Source: Clostridiales bacterium (GTDB taxonomy: Bacteria; Bacillota; Clostridia; Christensenellales; Pumilibacteraceae). From it: a DNA stretch of 46,451 bases. Below, piece after piece: positions 1 through 7,220 of this stretch. The DNA lies in contig JAIEFT010000020.1 in NCBI GenBank assembly GCA_029066805.1, positions 1 to 46,451 on the forward strand, written 5' to 3'. The first letter of the stretch is position 1, and each line of letters starts with the position of its first letter. The position numbers and the translations under genes are program-made. Below the pieces are notes generated by a model, which had not been told where the DNA came from, searched no databases, and saw only the letters and a program-made list of their open reading frames with translations.

Positions 1-507
1 GTTCTTATTCGAGTAGAAGGGTTACAGAATAATGCAGTCGTAGATTTTATTGAAGAGCTGTTTTCGGAAGAAAATATATCATATCCGGATTTTAAACCGT
101 ATGCAATGTACGGTTTACTTAACACCGGCTCATCTGAATTGCGTATTCTTGTTACCAATTACGATATGCCGCAAAAGGATGATATTGCCGAGTTGCTTAA
201 TCGTTGTATTTTGCTTAATACATATTTTAGCGCATATTTTCGTCCGCTCGACTATGTTCGCAACTATGAGATAGATTTTTCGGTCAGATATTTTGATGAT
301 AAAAGCAAAATGTATGACTATATGAAAAATGGCGGTGAACTTGCGCAGATAAAAGGTGGTATAGATAATACCTTGTATATTAGCGACTTAGTAATTATTA
401 ACACCGAAGCTAATGAAAAGCTTTCAGCTACGGGTAAGCTTCAACAATACGACTATGTTTATACACAATTATCTAAAAATTTGAAAAAGGAGGTTACAGG
501 AAAGTAA
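1..507 (+). CDS. Hypothetical protein, 5'-truncated by window edge
   Basis: The reading frame is open from base 1 to the TAA at 505-507, so 168 codons are visible and the true start lies upstream. The first in-window ATG (106) is not preceded by a ribosome site and is probably internal. The product is soluble-looking, without a signal peptide or membrane segment, and rich in Asp, Tyr and Asn. I recognise no domain. Base composition is AT-rich, like the other island genes that follow. A strong intrinsic terminator lies 54 bp downstream, so this is the last gene of its transcript. Function unknown. Confidence 0.7.
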   Translation, partial: VLIRVEGLQNNAVVDFIEELFSEENISYPDFKPYAMYGLLNTGSSELRILVTNYDMPQKDDIAELLNRCILLNTYFSAYFRPLDYVRNYEIDFSVRYFDDKSKMYDYMKNGGELAQIKGGIDNTLYISDLVIINTEANEKLSATGKLQQYDYVYTQLSKNLKKEVTGK

Positions 508-560
508 CAACTTTCTCACTCCTATAAATCAGGTTAAAGGGCGACATTAACCTAAAAAAT

Positions 561-592
561 AAGCACCTATTCGAAATGGATAGGTGCTTTCA
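561..592 (+). terminator. Intrinsic terminator after the 1-507 gene
   Basis: A perfect 10-bp stem (561-570 with 580-589) with a 9-nt loop is followed by a T-containing run. It closes transcription of the partial gene ending at 507. Confidence 0.8.
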
Positions 593-866
593 TTCTGTTT
601 AAAGCTAACTTATTTGTTAAAGTAAATGATAAAAGCGAAGCCGTCTCCTAATGGAAACGGGTTCGCCTTTAACTTGTTTGGTGAACCTAATGTTAATTAT
701 CCGAACACCGTTAAACCCATAAAAGGCGGTTTTGGGTTTATACTTCGTGTATCCTAAGCTAAAATATTCAAAGTAACACTCTCTATATTGAAAGTAACAG
801 TCAAAATATATACTTAAAAATAATAATGTGGTATAATAAGAGTGTAAGTCATTGGAGGTCGGCATT
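593..866. other. Intergenic region with degenerate hairpin and direct repeats
   Basis: No gene is supported here. An imperfect hairpin spans about 632-677 (arms resembling AAAGCGAA and TTCGCCTTT). Two identical 9-bp direct repeats, AAAGTAACA at 770-778 and 791-799, are 21 bp apart, about two helical turns. They sit upstream of the -10 element of the next gene, so they could be protein-binding sites. Confidence 0.5.
829..837 (+). promoter_or_regulatory. Extended -10 promoter of the membrane HTH gene
   Basis: TGG followed by TATAAT (832-837) matches an extended -10 element; no good -35 is visible. The predicted start of transcription, near 844, gives a short leader carrying GGAGG (854-858) before the ATG at 867. 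Confidence 0.6.
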
Positions 867-2501
867 ATGCAATTTAATGAAAAGTTGAAAGAATTGCGCT
901 TAAAAAAAGGCATATCACAAACTGCGCTTGCCGAAAAGATTTTTGTAAGTCGGAGTGCTGTTGCCAAATGGGAAAACGGTTTAGGGCTTCCGAGTGATGA
1001 TTCGCTTAATCAGCTTGCCGAATTTTTTGGAGTAGAGCCTTCGGAACTTTTATCCGATCCAACTATGGAAACGGTCATAGTAACCAAGAACAGCACAATC
1101 AGTAAGCAAAAGCTCTGGATTATTTCAATATCAGTTTTTGCAGTAATAGCCGCTATTGTGCTAATTGCACTTTGTAGCTATTTTGCAACTCGTTCTACAA
1201 CGCCCATCGTATCGCGATATATGATTTTTGAAACGGAAAAGGAACTTGACATTGACGGATTAAACAGTTACACCGATGATGAAATTTCCACTGACTGTAT
1301 TTTTTCTAATAGCCGCACATTTGAAATAAAACAGTCCGTCGGGGCTATTCGTCTGCCCAAACTGCTTGTCAAAACAGTTACGAATGGTGTCGTATCTTAC
1401 GAAACGGTTGATTCTTCGAGCGTGATTTTTACCTGTTCCGAAAACATATCCTTGAAGTATGAAAAAGACAAAGAATACGGTAATTCTTTATACGTGAATG
1501 TTCTTCCTACTGATTATTATGCTGTGGAGTTTTGTGAATGGGCTAATATTAAATACGGCGATTTGCTTATTTCAATAAAGGTATTCAGAAACCATATAGC
1601 GGTTGAGAGCGTTACCGTCGGATTTTCCGATAATTCTTCTGAAATAGGCTTAACGAAAAGCAAAGTATTATCTTGCAATATAAAGCCCTACGATGCAAAT
1701 TATACGAAATTTGCTTATACGATAGATAGCATCATAAGACCTAATGGCGAGAAGTATGATGGAAATTTGACAGATTATGCTTATATTGATAATCACTATC
1801 TCACAACCACAAAAAATATTGAAATAGGCTCTGTGATAAATCTGTTTGCAGTAACGGATTATGATAACATTAAGAGCAACGTGTTTACGGTAACGGTTAC
1901 AAGAGTTGATGTAGAAAGAATAACTTTAACTCTTCCTAATACTGCTTCGCATATATTTTTGGGGGAAAGTCAGCCGCTTACATTTAACATATATCCCGAC
2001 AACGCTTCTTTTAATGTGCTTGAAGAACAAGCCATAATCACACTTTTAACTCCCGAATTAGCTACACTTGAACAAACTGAAAGTGGATGGTTATTAACCG
2101 CCTCAAATAATAAGAATAGAGTTGGAGAAAAAATAGAAATTAAAGTAGAAATGCCCGAAGGCGCAACGCAAGTTTTTTATTGGACAATTTCGAAGATACA
2201 GATAGAAAGCTTGATGTTGATAAATCTTGATACAGGCGAAGAACTAAATGAAGTAACATATATAAATCGAAATGGTACACTTCGACTTATTGGAATAGTT
2301 ACACCCGAAAATGCGACTTATGATAAAATCAGTTATAATATCTTTGTCGATATGCCTAATTTTGGCAGATATGTTCAAATTTCCGATGACGGTATATTGA
2401 CGGTATCAGACAATGCTCCGCTTGATATGGAAATTTTTATAAGCGTTACCGCAGGGACATTTAGAGGTAACTCATATAAAATTATTGTTAAACAGGCGTA
2501 A
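867..2501 (+). CDS. Membrane-anchored XRE-family regulator with large extracytoplasmic region
   Basis: The 544-residue product begins with a classic XRE/Cro-type helix-turn-helix (about residues 3-58; SQTALAEKIFVSRSAVAKWE is the helix pair). One hydrophobic segment follows at about residues 77-101. The remaining ~440 residues are beta-rich and presumably outside the cell. They include repeated stretches of the bacterial Ig-like (Big) kind, for example around residues 350-430 and 445-540. The start at 867 is chosen because GGAGG lies 8 bp upstream; a TTG at 852 in the same frame overlaps that site. The layout suggests a one-component transmembrane transcription factor sensing something outside. 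No cognate operator is proven. Downstream lies a terminator, so the gene is monocistronic. Confidence 0.75.
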   Translation: MQFNEKLKELRLKKGISQTALAEKIFVSRSAVAKWENGLGLPSDDSLNQLAEFFGVEPSELLSDPTMETVIVTKNSTISKQKLWIISISVFAVIAAIVLIALCSYFATRSTTPIVSRYMIFETEKELDIDGLNSYTDDEISTDCIFSNSRTFEIKQSVGAIRLPKLLVKTVTNGVVSYETVDSSSVIFTCSENISLKYEKDKEYGNSLYVNVLPTDYYAVEFCEWANIKYGDLLISIKVFRNHIAVESVTVGFSDNSSEIGLTKSKVLSCNIKPYDANYTKFAYTIDSIIRPNGEKYDGNLTDYAYIDNHYLTTTKNIEIGSVINLFAVTDYDNIKSNVFTVTVTRVDVERITLTLPNTASHIFLGESQPLTFNIYPDNASFNVLEEQAIITLLTPELATLEQTESGWLLTASNNKNRVGEKIEIKVEMPEGATQVFYWTISKIQIESLMLINLDTGEELNEVTYINRNGTLRLIGIVTPENATYDKISYNIFVDMPNFGRYVQISDDGILTVSDNAPLDMEIFISVTAGTFRGNSYKIIVKQA

Positions 2502-2560
2502 TAAGTTAATATGTGAAAGCAATTTTGCAAAATAAAACTAACAACTTGAAGCATTAAAAA

Positions 2561-2593
2561 AGCCGATAGAGCATAACACTCTATCGGCTTTTG
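2561..2593 (+). terminator. Intrinsic terminator
   Basis: A perfect 11-bp stem (2561-2571 with 2579-2589) with a 7-nt loop is followed by TTTT. It ends the 867-2501 transcript. Confidence 0.85.
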
Positions 2594-2709
2594 CCGTTCT
2601 ACACATATTCTAATCGGCAATCCCCACTTGGGGTAAAATCTCAATTTATATACCGCACGCTCTGGCGGTTTTCTTGTTCCGTCTTTTTCAACGGCTATCC
2701 CTATACGAT

Positions 2710-2901
2710 TTAACGGGATTCTTTTTCTTTATTCAATTTTTTATTCAGTTGTCGTTGTTGCCTTTCGGCTTGCCACGCCGCAAACTCTCTTTGTCCTTCT
2801 TCTGTTGCAAAGTAGTCTTGAATAGCGGGCAATAATGCTCTTGCAAGGGAATCGATTTCAAAATCGGGTATCCCTGTGGTGTTCTTTTTCCTTCTTGACA
2901 T
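2710..2901 (-). CDS. Small hypothetical protein of mobilizable element
   Basis: A 63-residue, highly charged product (many Lys, Arg, Glu, Gln in the second half) with a predicted helical C-terminus. No domain recognised. It lies 44 bp downstream of the relaxase gene on the same strand and is probably co-transcribed, which suggests an accessory role in mobilization. Oddly, the only strong ribosome site (AAGGAGG, about 2921-2927) sits 19 nt upstream of the ATG, with an in-frame stop between. Translation may therefore be weak, or the N-terminus may be altered. Confidence 0.55.
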   Translation of the reverse strand: MSRRKKNTTGIPDFEIDSLARALLPAIQDYFATEEGQREFAAWQAERQQRQLNKKLNKEKESR

Positions 2902-2945
2902 AAACTAACCGATAGCTTTACCTCCTTATAGCGGTTATTAAGTTG

Positions 2946-3935
2946 TTACATATAAAAGTCTTTGTTTCGTCCGTGAATACGGGCGAGATTTTGTTGCCGT
3001 GTTTGTTCGTATTGTGCGGCTTTTTCGTCCTGAACGTCCTGCAATAGTTGAGTGTACCCGTCGGGCAGTATCGCCTTGATTTCTGCAACTTCCTTGACGG
3101 TCTTTTCGTATTCGTCAGCTCGTCGCTTTTCTCTTGTGTATTCTCTGAATAGGTCTGTACGGTCTTTGTTCGCTCGTTTGACTTCTTCTTCGAGTACGGC
3201 GTTCCTTGCCCTTAAAGCCGTGATTTCGTCCGCAGCTTGTTTCTTCTTTTTGGGTATCGGCTTACCTGTTGCTTGCGTTACCGCCTCAACCGTTTGAGTA
3301 AGTCCGTCAAGCTCGGCTTGCTTTTGCTCAGTCTGTCTATCAATCTCATCACGCTTTTGTTCCGCAGATTGCACAATGACTTTTGCCTTATGTTCGGCGG
3401 CTGTAATATGCGTTGCCTGACTGTTTTCCTTGCCACGTTGTAAGCCGTATTTCTTTCCGACTTGTTCCCATAGTTCGGTTTGCAGTTCCGCAAGTTTCTG
3501 TCTGTCGAATAGGCTTTTACTGCTTAATCTTCCGTCATTGATAGGCACGAAGTTCAAGTGTAAATGCGGTGTAGTTTCGTCCATGTGGACTACCGCAGAT
3601 AACATATTTTCATAGCCGTACTTGTCCATAAAGAAGCGGGCGCAATTTTCAAAGAAAGCGTGTTGTTCCCAAGCTCGCATATCCTTAAAAAACTCTCCGT
3701 CCGATCCGATTACAAACGAGTTCATAAGAATAGCGTCCGAGCGGATTTTCCTTTTGAGTGTAAGAGTGTCAAGCCGTTTATTTATCATATCTATGTACTT
3801 GCCCTGTGGGTAAATAAGATGATAGTTGTCGCTTGTTCTCTCGCAGTCTATTTGCGGATTAGAGCCTTGATAGTTCTCATCTCTTTCGTTCTCTTTTTCA
3901 ACGGGCGTAACGTCTTGCCGTTTATACTTTTCCAT
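2946..3935 (-). CDS. MobV-family relaxase (Mob/Pre, plasmid recombination enzyme)
   Basis: MobV relaxases nick one DNA strand at oriT to start conjugative mobilization. Visible hallmarks are the family motif HMDETTPHLHLNFVP (H117, D119, E120, H124, H126) and the segment ILMNSFVIGSDGEFFKD. Residues about 190-300 form a long Lys/Glu-rich coiled coil. At the position of the catalytic His of pMV158 MobM (K-H-NER) this protein has Glu15 (K-E-NER). The first ATG is at 3935, but the conserved SYLVCHM block of the family is encoded just upstream. There an ATA (3954-3956) stands where ATG is expected, 9 nt after AGGAGG (3966-3971). Real translation may begin at that ATA, or the gene may be decaying. 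An oriT-like hairpin lies about 100 bp upstream. Confidence 0.85.
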   Translation of the reverse strand: MEKYKRQDVTPVEKENERDENYQGSNPQIDCERTSDNYHLIYPQGKYIDMINKRLDTLTLKRKIRSDAILMNSFVIGSDGEFFKDMRAWEQHAFFENCARFFMDKYGYENMLSAVVHMDETTPHLHLNFVPINDGRLSSKSLFDRQKLAELQTELWEQVGKKYGLQRGKENSQATHITAAEHKAKVIVQSAEQKRDEIDRQTEQKQAELDGLTQTVEAVTQATGKPIPKKKKQAADEITALRARNAVLEEEVKRANKDRTDLFREYTREKRRADEYEKTVKEVAEIKAILPDGYTQLLQDVQDEKAAQYEQTRQQNLARIHGRNKDFYM

Positions 3936-4036
3936 ATGGCATACTAAATAACTTATACTTAAAATCCTCCTTAAATCTTTGTTTTGTCGTGTGGTTGAAA
4001 GCTCCGCAGGACGAACGGAACTTATGCAGCGAAGCG

Positions 4037-4064
4037 GAATAAGTGTAGTGAACTACACTTATTC
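4037..4064. other. oriT: Putative origin of transfer (oriT) hairpin
   Basis: Two perfect 13-bp arms (4037-4049 and 4052-4064) separated by only GA form an inverted repeat about 80-100 bp upstream of the relaxase. The core ...TAAGTGTAGTG-AACTACACTTA... resembles the pMV158 oriT, where TAAAGTATAGTGTG is followed by TTATACTTTA and the nick lies after TAGTGTG. By analogy the nick would fall near 4050. Assignment rests on position and resemblance. Confidence 0.6.
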
Positions 4065-4351
4065 TCGGCGATAAGTTGTTTCCTACGAAGTTGGGCGTTT
4101 GCTTGCCGTATTATGGTGGTTTGAAAATCATTGTTTTTACCTCCGAAATTTATTTATCTCGTCCACGCAAAAGGTGGTAGATAGCAAAAAAATTGTACAC
4201 TTATAAAAGCCTATTACGGCTCACGAATTTTGCGTACACTTAATAAACCTACGCTATTTTCGTAAGCTAAGGCAAGGCGGTTATACCGCCTAAAAACCTT
4301 CTGCGTTCATTGGATAAGCCCCATATCCATCGCAGAACTCTATTCCCCCTA

Positions 4352-4391
4352 AAAAGGGCACACTACCACAATGTAAGTTGTGGTAGTGTGC
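4352..4391 (-). terminator. Strong hairpin, likely minus-strand terminator
   Basis: A perfect 14-bp stem (4358-4371 with 4378-4391) with a 6-nt loop. On the minus strand it is followed by CCTTTTTA, fitting an intrinsic terminator that would shield oriT and mob from upstream transcription. It could instead be a second structured element of the transfer region. Confidence 0.5.
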
Positions 4392-4519
4392 ATTATATCA
4401 CAAACATTTGTTCGATACAACTCTTTCACCGTCCATAAACGGGCGGTGAACGGTCTTTTTATAAGAAAGTTTTGTCGAAAGTTAAAAACAACCGCTTTTT
4501 TATGTGCATATAATTTAGT

Positions 4520-4996
4520 ATGGAAATCTTGATTAAAATAAAAAAGCAACTATTTGTTAAGATATTAGTGATAGTCAGTGTTCTCATATTTCTGGGCGCT
4601 TTCTTTGTCTTGCGTCCAACGTTTGGAAACAAAATCACAAGAGTTTCCTATACTACGCAAAATAATACATCTATCGGGCGGATTAATCTTAATTTTGAAA
4701 TTCATACTCAAAATGGTTTTGTATTCAAAGAAGGTAACGTCACGGTCAAATATACAACGGATCAAGGAACGTTTGAAGATATATTAGATGTAGAATATTA
4801 TAAAGTACAGAAATTCTATTATGGAAACTATTCCATTTTTAATGTTGAAATCAAGGTTAATTCTTACCGTGTTACGGGATATGCAAAGTATGTTGTGCCT
4901 GCTGTGATAATGTTTCTTATTTCTGGTGCGGGAATAGTGTACTGCATTTATTATTGGACACATAACCGAAATATCAAAATTGACGGGGAGCAATAA
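4520..4996 (+). CDS. Two-transmembrane hypothetical protein
   Basis: The 158-residue product has a hydrophobic helix at about residues 12-31, a beta-rich middle of about 90 residues, and a second helix at about residues 123-146 followed by a short polar tail. Topology would place the middle outside the cell. No family recognised. A TATAAT box at 4509-4514 ends only 5 bp before the ATG, and no ribosome site is present, so the mRNA may be leaderless. It sits between the oriT region and the recombinase operon, and ends at its own terminator. Confidence 0.55.
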   Translation: MEILIKIKKQLFVKILVIVSVLIFLGAFFVLRPTFGNKITRVSYTTQNNTSIGRINLNFEIHTQNGFVFKEGNVTVKYTTDQGTFEDILDVEYYKVQKFYYGNYSIFNVEIKVNSYRVTGYAKYVVPAVIMFLISGAGIVYCIYYWTHNRNIKIDGEQ

Positions 4997-5056
4997 GCTC
5001 ATTGTTGCTTTTAGTTTATGCTGATATGATATAACTGCGATAAATAATATGAAGTC

Positions 5057-5092
5057 AAAGGCTCTTGAACAAACAGTTCGAGAGCCTTTTTG
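5057..5092 (+). terminator. Intrinsic terminator
   Basis: A 14-bp stem with one G-U wobble (5057-5070 with 5076-5089) and 5-nt loop, ending in a T run. It separates the membrane-protein gene from the recombinase operon. Confidence 0.85.
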
Positions 5093-5142
5093 CGTGAAAA
5101 CTATTGACTCAAAATTAAAATTCATAATATGCAATTAAAGTG

Positions 5143-5171
5143 TTGACTTATATTCAATAATCGTTTATAAT
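5143..5171 (+). promoter_or_regulatory. Promoter of the XRE-recombinase operon
   Basis: TTGACT (5143-5148), 17-bp spacer, TATAAT (5166-5171). The predicted transcript starts near 5178, which puts AAGGAG (5179-5184) at the very 5' end and excludes the upstream ATG at 5170. Confidence 0.85.
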
Positions 5172-5190
5172 GTTATGCAAGGAGTTTGAT

Positions 5191-5553
5191 ATGCAAGATA
5201 ATATTATTGGTAAAAGGTTAAAACAGTTAAGAGAAAGCGTAAAGCAATCGCAAGTCAAAATAGCGGCTTTGCTCGGTACTACTCAATCGGCAATCAACCG
5301 TTACGAGAATGGGCATTCCGATGTGCCTAACGCTACGCTACTTTGGTTTGCGGACTATTACGACGTGTCGCTTGATTATATCTTCGGCAGGTGCGACGAA
5401 CCGCAAGGCAAGTTGTTTGATTATCAGCCGAAAGCATTTGAGAATGACGAGCGTATGCAGGAATTTATAGAGATGTGTTTCGATCCGTCCTCTGCCGCTA
5501 ACGCTAAACTCAAAGAAGCCGTACTTAAACTATTAAAGGAACAAAAGCAATGA
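5191..5553 (+). CDS. XRE-family transcriptional regulator
   Basis: A 120-residue protein with an N-terminal XRE helix-turn-helix (about residues 7-60; SQVKIAALLGTTQSAINRYE). It is followed by a dimerisation-like helical tail ending in Lys/Glu-rich residues. The start at 5191 is fixed by AAGGAG at 5179-5184 and by the promoter, whose -10 box overlaps the earlier ATG. Its TGA overlaps the ATG of the serine recombinase (ATGA at 5550-5553), so the two are translationally coupled. It is probably the element's autoregulator, controlling excision. Confidence 0.85.
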   Translation: MQDNIIGKRLKQLRESVKQSQVKIAALLGTTQSAINRYENGHSDVPNATLLWFADYYDVSLDYIFGRCDEPQGKLFDYQPKAFENDERMQEFIEMCFDPSSAANAKLKEAVLKLLKEQKQ

Positions 5554-7130
5554 AAGCTGTAATTTACGCAAGATATTCAAGCGATAACCAAAGAGAAGAA
5601 AGTATTGAAGGGCAAATGCGTGATTGTATGCAATATGCCGAATATAACGATATTCAAGTTGTAGGCAGTTACATAGACCGTGCATTGTCGGCAAAGACAG
5701 ACAACCGCCCGAACTTTCAGAAGATGATTAAAGACAGCGCAAAGCGGCTGTTCGATGTCATTATCGTATGGAAGTTAGACCGTTTTGCCCGTAACCGTTT
5801 TGATAGCGCGTACTATAAAAATATTCTCAAAAAGAACGGTGTTCGTGTGGTGTCCGCAAAGGAAAGTATTTCCGAAGGTGCGGAAGGTATTATCCTTGAA
5901 TCGGTCTTGGAAGGCTATGCCGAATACTATTCCGTTGAACTTGCCGAAAAGGTAACTCGTGGAATGACGGACAATGCGTTAAAAGCTATGTCAAACGGCG
6001 GTATCACTCCGCTCGGCTATTATCTTGATGACGAACAGCATTTGCAGATAGACGAAAGCAAAGCACCGTTCGTGCGTGAGATATTCCAAAGATTTGCCGA
6101 CGGCGAAATGATTAAAACGATTATAGCCGATATGAACGCTCGTGGCGTGGGCTTGACCGTGCGTATGAAAAAGAAGCCCGGCAAGAAGCCGTACACAAAG
6201 CCACTCGGTTATAATAATGTGCGCCGTATGCTCTCAAACCGCAAATACATAGGCGAATACCGTTTCAAAGATATAGTTATTGAAGGTGCTATTCCTGCGA
6301 TTATAGACAAAGGCTTGTTTGAGAAAGTACAAAAACGCATAGAAGTCAATACTCGTGCGCCCGCTATTCATAAAGCCGAAGATGAGTATCTTTTGACTAC
6401 TCACTTATTCTGCGGTAAGTGCAAGGCGATGATGATTGGCGATAGTGGCACGGGAAAGAAAGGCACAGTGTATCATTACTACAAATGCGCTAACGCAAAG
6501 AAAACGCATACCTGCGATAAGAAAGCCGTTAATAAAGATTTAATCGAGAACGCTGTTATTAAGGCAGTTGTGGCAAAGATTATGGACGACGATTTGATGG
6601 AACAGCTGTCCTACAAGCTCTATGATTTGCAAATGCAAAACAGTACGATTTTACCTGCATTACAACAACAGTTAGCCGACGTGGAAAGCGGTATCGATAA
6701 TATGCTCAATGCAATACAACAAGGTATCGTCCTTGACAGTACGAAAAAACGGCTTTCCGATTTGGAAAACCGCAAGAAAGAATTAGAGATTGAAATAGCA
6801 CAAGAGCAAATCAAAAGACCTATCCTTACAAGAGAACAAATACACTTCGGCTTGACGAAATTCAGAAAGTTAGATTTATCCACGCAAAAAGGAAAGCAAA
6901 CTTTAATCGACGGATTTGTAAACGCTATCTATCTCTTTGATGATTACGCCATTATCACTTGCAACTACAAGGACGGCGAAGAAAGAATTACTTTTGAAGA
7001 TATAGAGAACTCCGAACTTGGAGAATTTATAAACGAGCAAAAAAATAAACCCGAACAAGGGTGTTCGGATTTATTCGCATTTGGTGACCCCAACGGGACT
7101 CGAACCCATGATTTCACCGTGAAAGGGTGA
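5550..7130 (+). CDS. Large serine recombinase (site-specific integrase)
   Basis: Catalyses integration and excision of the element. Residues about 2-150 are the resolvase domain with the nucleophile Ser10 in YARYSSDNQREESIEGQ and the conserved KLDRFARNRFD. Residues about 155-275 are the recombinase domain. A zinc ribbon follows (CGKCKAMM ... YYKCANAKKTHTC, about residues 288-330), then a coiled coil (about 370-420). Length, 526 residues, is normal for the family. The final ~30 codons are unusual: they run through a hairpin that is the tRNA-Glu terminator and into the antisense of the tRNA itself (...DPNGTRTHDFTVKG). The native C-terminus has probably been replaced by chromosomal sequence at the attachment junction. 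Confidence 0.92.
   Translation: MKAVIYARYSSDNQREESIEGQMRDCMQYAEYNDIQVVGSYIDRALSAKTDNRPNFQKMIKDSAKRLFDVIIVWKLDRFARNRFDSAYYKNILKKNGVRVVSAKESISEGAEGIILESVLEGYAEYYSVELAEKVTRGMTDNALKAMSNGGITPLGYYLDDEQHLQIDESKAPFVREIFQRFADGEMIKTIIADMNARGVGLTVRMKKKPGKKPYTKPLGYNNVRRMLSNRKYIGEYRFKDIVIEGAIPAIIDKGLFEKVQKRIEVNTRAPAIHKAEDEYLLTTHLFCGKCKAMMIGDSGTGKKGTVYHYYKCANAKKTHTCDKKAVNKDLIENAVIKAVVAKIMDDDLMEQLSYKLYDLQMQNSTILPALQQQLADVESGIDNMLNAIQQGIVLDSTKKRLSDLENRKKELEIEIAQEQIKRPILTREQIHFGLTKFRKLDLSTQKGKQTLIDGFVNAIYLFDDYAIITCNYKDGEERITFEDIENSELGEFINEQKNKPEQGCSDLFAFGDPNGTRTHDFTVKG
7039..7075 (-). terminator. tRNA-Glu terminator, inside the recombinase 3' end
   Basis: On the minus strand a 14-bp stem with one mismatch (7075-7062 with 7057-7044) and 4-nt loop is followed by T7, six bases downstream of the tRNA CCA end. 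It ends tRNA-Glu transcription yet overlaps the recombinase coding frame on the other strand. Confidence 0.8.
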
Positions 7131-7156
7131 TGTCTTAACCGCTTGACCATGGGGCC
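7082..7156 (-). tRNA. tRNA-Glu (UUC)
   Basis: Full cloverleaf on the minus strand: acceptor GGCCCCA/TGGGGTC, D arm GTC-AAGCGGTTAA-GAC, anticodon stem TCACC/GGTGA with loop CTTTCAC (anticodon TTC), T arm ATGGG-TTCGAGT-CCCGT, and encoded CCA (7082-7084). It lies at the right edge of the AT-rich island and is the likely integration target region. The tRNA is intact. Confidence 0.95.
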
Positions 7157-7167
7157 ACAGTTCCATT

Positions 7168-7196
7168 AGTTTATCATGGTTTGTTTTGTTTGTCAA
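7168..7196 (-). promoter_or_regulatory. Promoter of tRNA-Glu
   Basis: TTGACA (7196-7191), 17-bp spacer, TAAACT (7173-7168) on the minus strand, 12 bp upstream of the tRNA 5' end. Confidence 0.8.
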
Positions 7197-7220
7197 GTGA
7201 TTTTACTTACTATTTTACTA

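Larger units (their letters stand above)
3957..4519. other. 563-bp gene-free region of the mobilizable element
   Basis: No coding region is supported. It contains the relaxase ribosome site (3966-3971), an oriT-like perfect inverted repeat (4037-4064), a small GGCGG-TTATA-CCGCC type hairpin near 4275-4290 and a 14-bp perfect hairpin at 4358-4391. This is the typical place for an origin of transfer upstream of a mob gene. Confidence 0.5.

Noticed and set aside
2594-2709. Left attachment site as a direct repeat of the tRNA-Glu 3' end
   Set aside because: I looked for GGTGACCCCAAC-like sequence on the left side and found no convincing copy; large serine recombinases may use only a 2-3-bp core.
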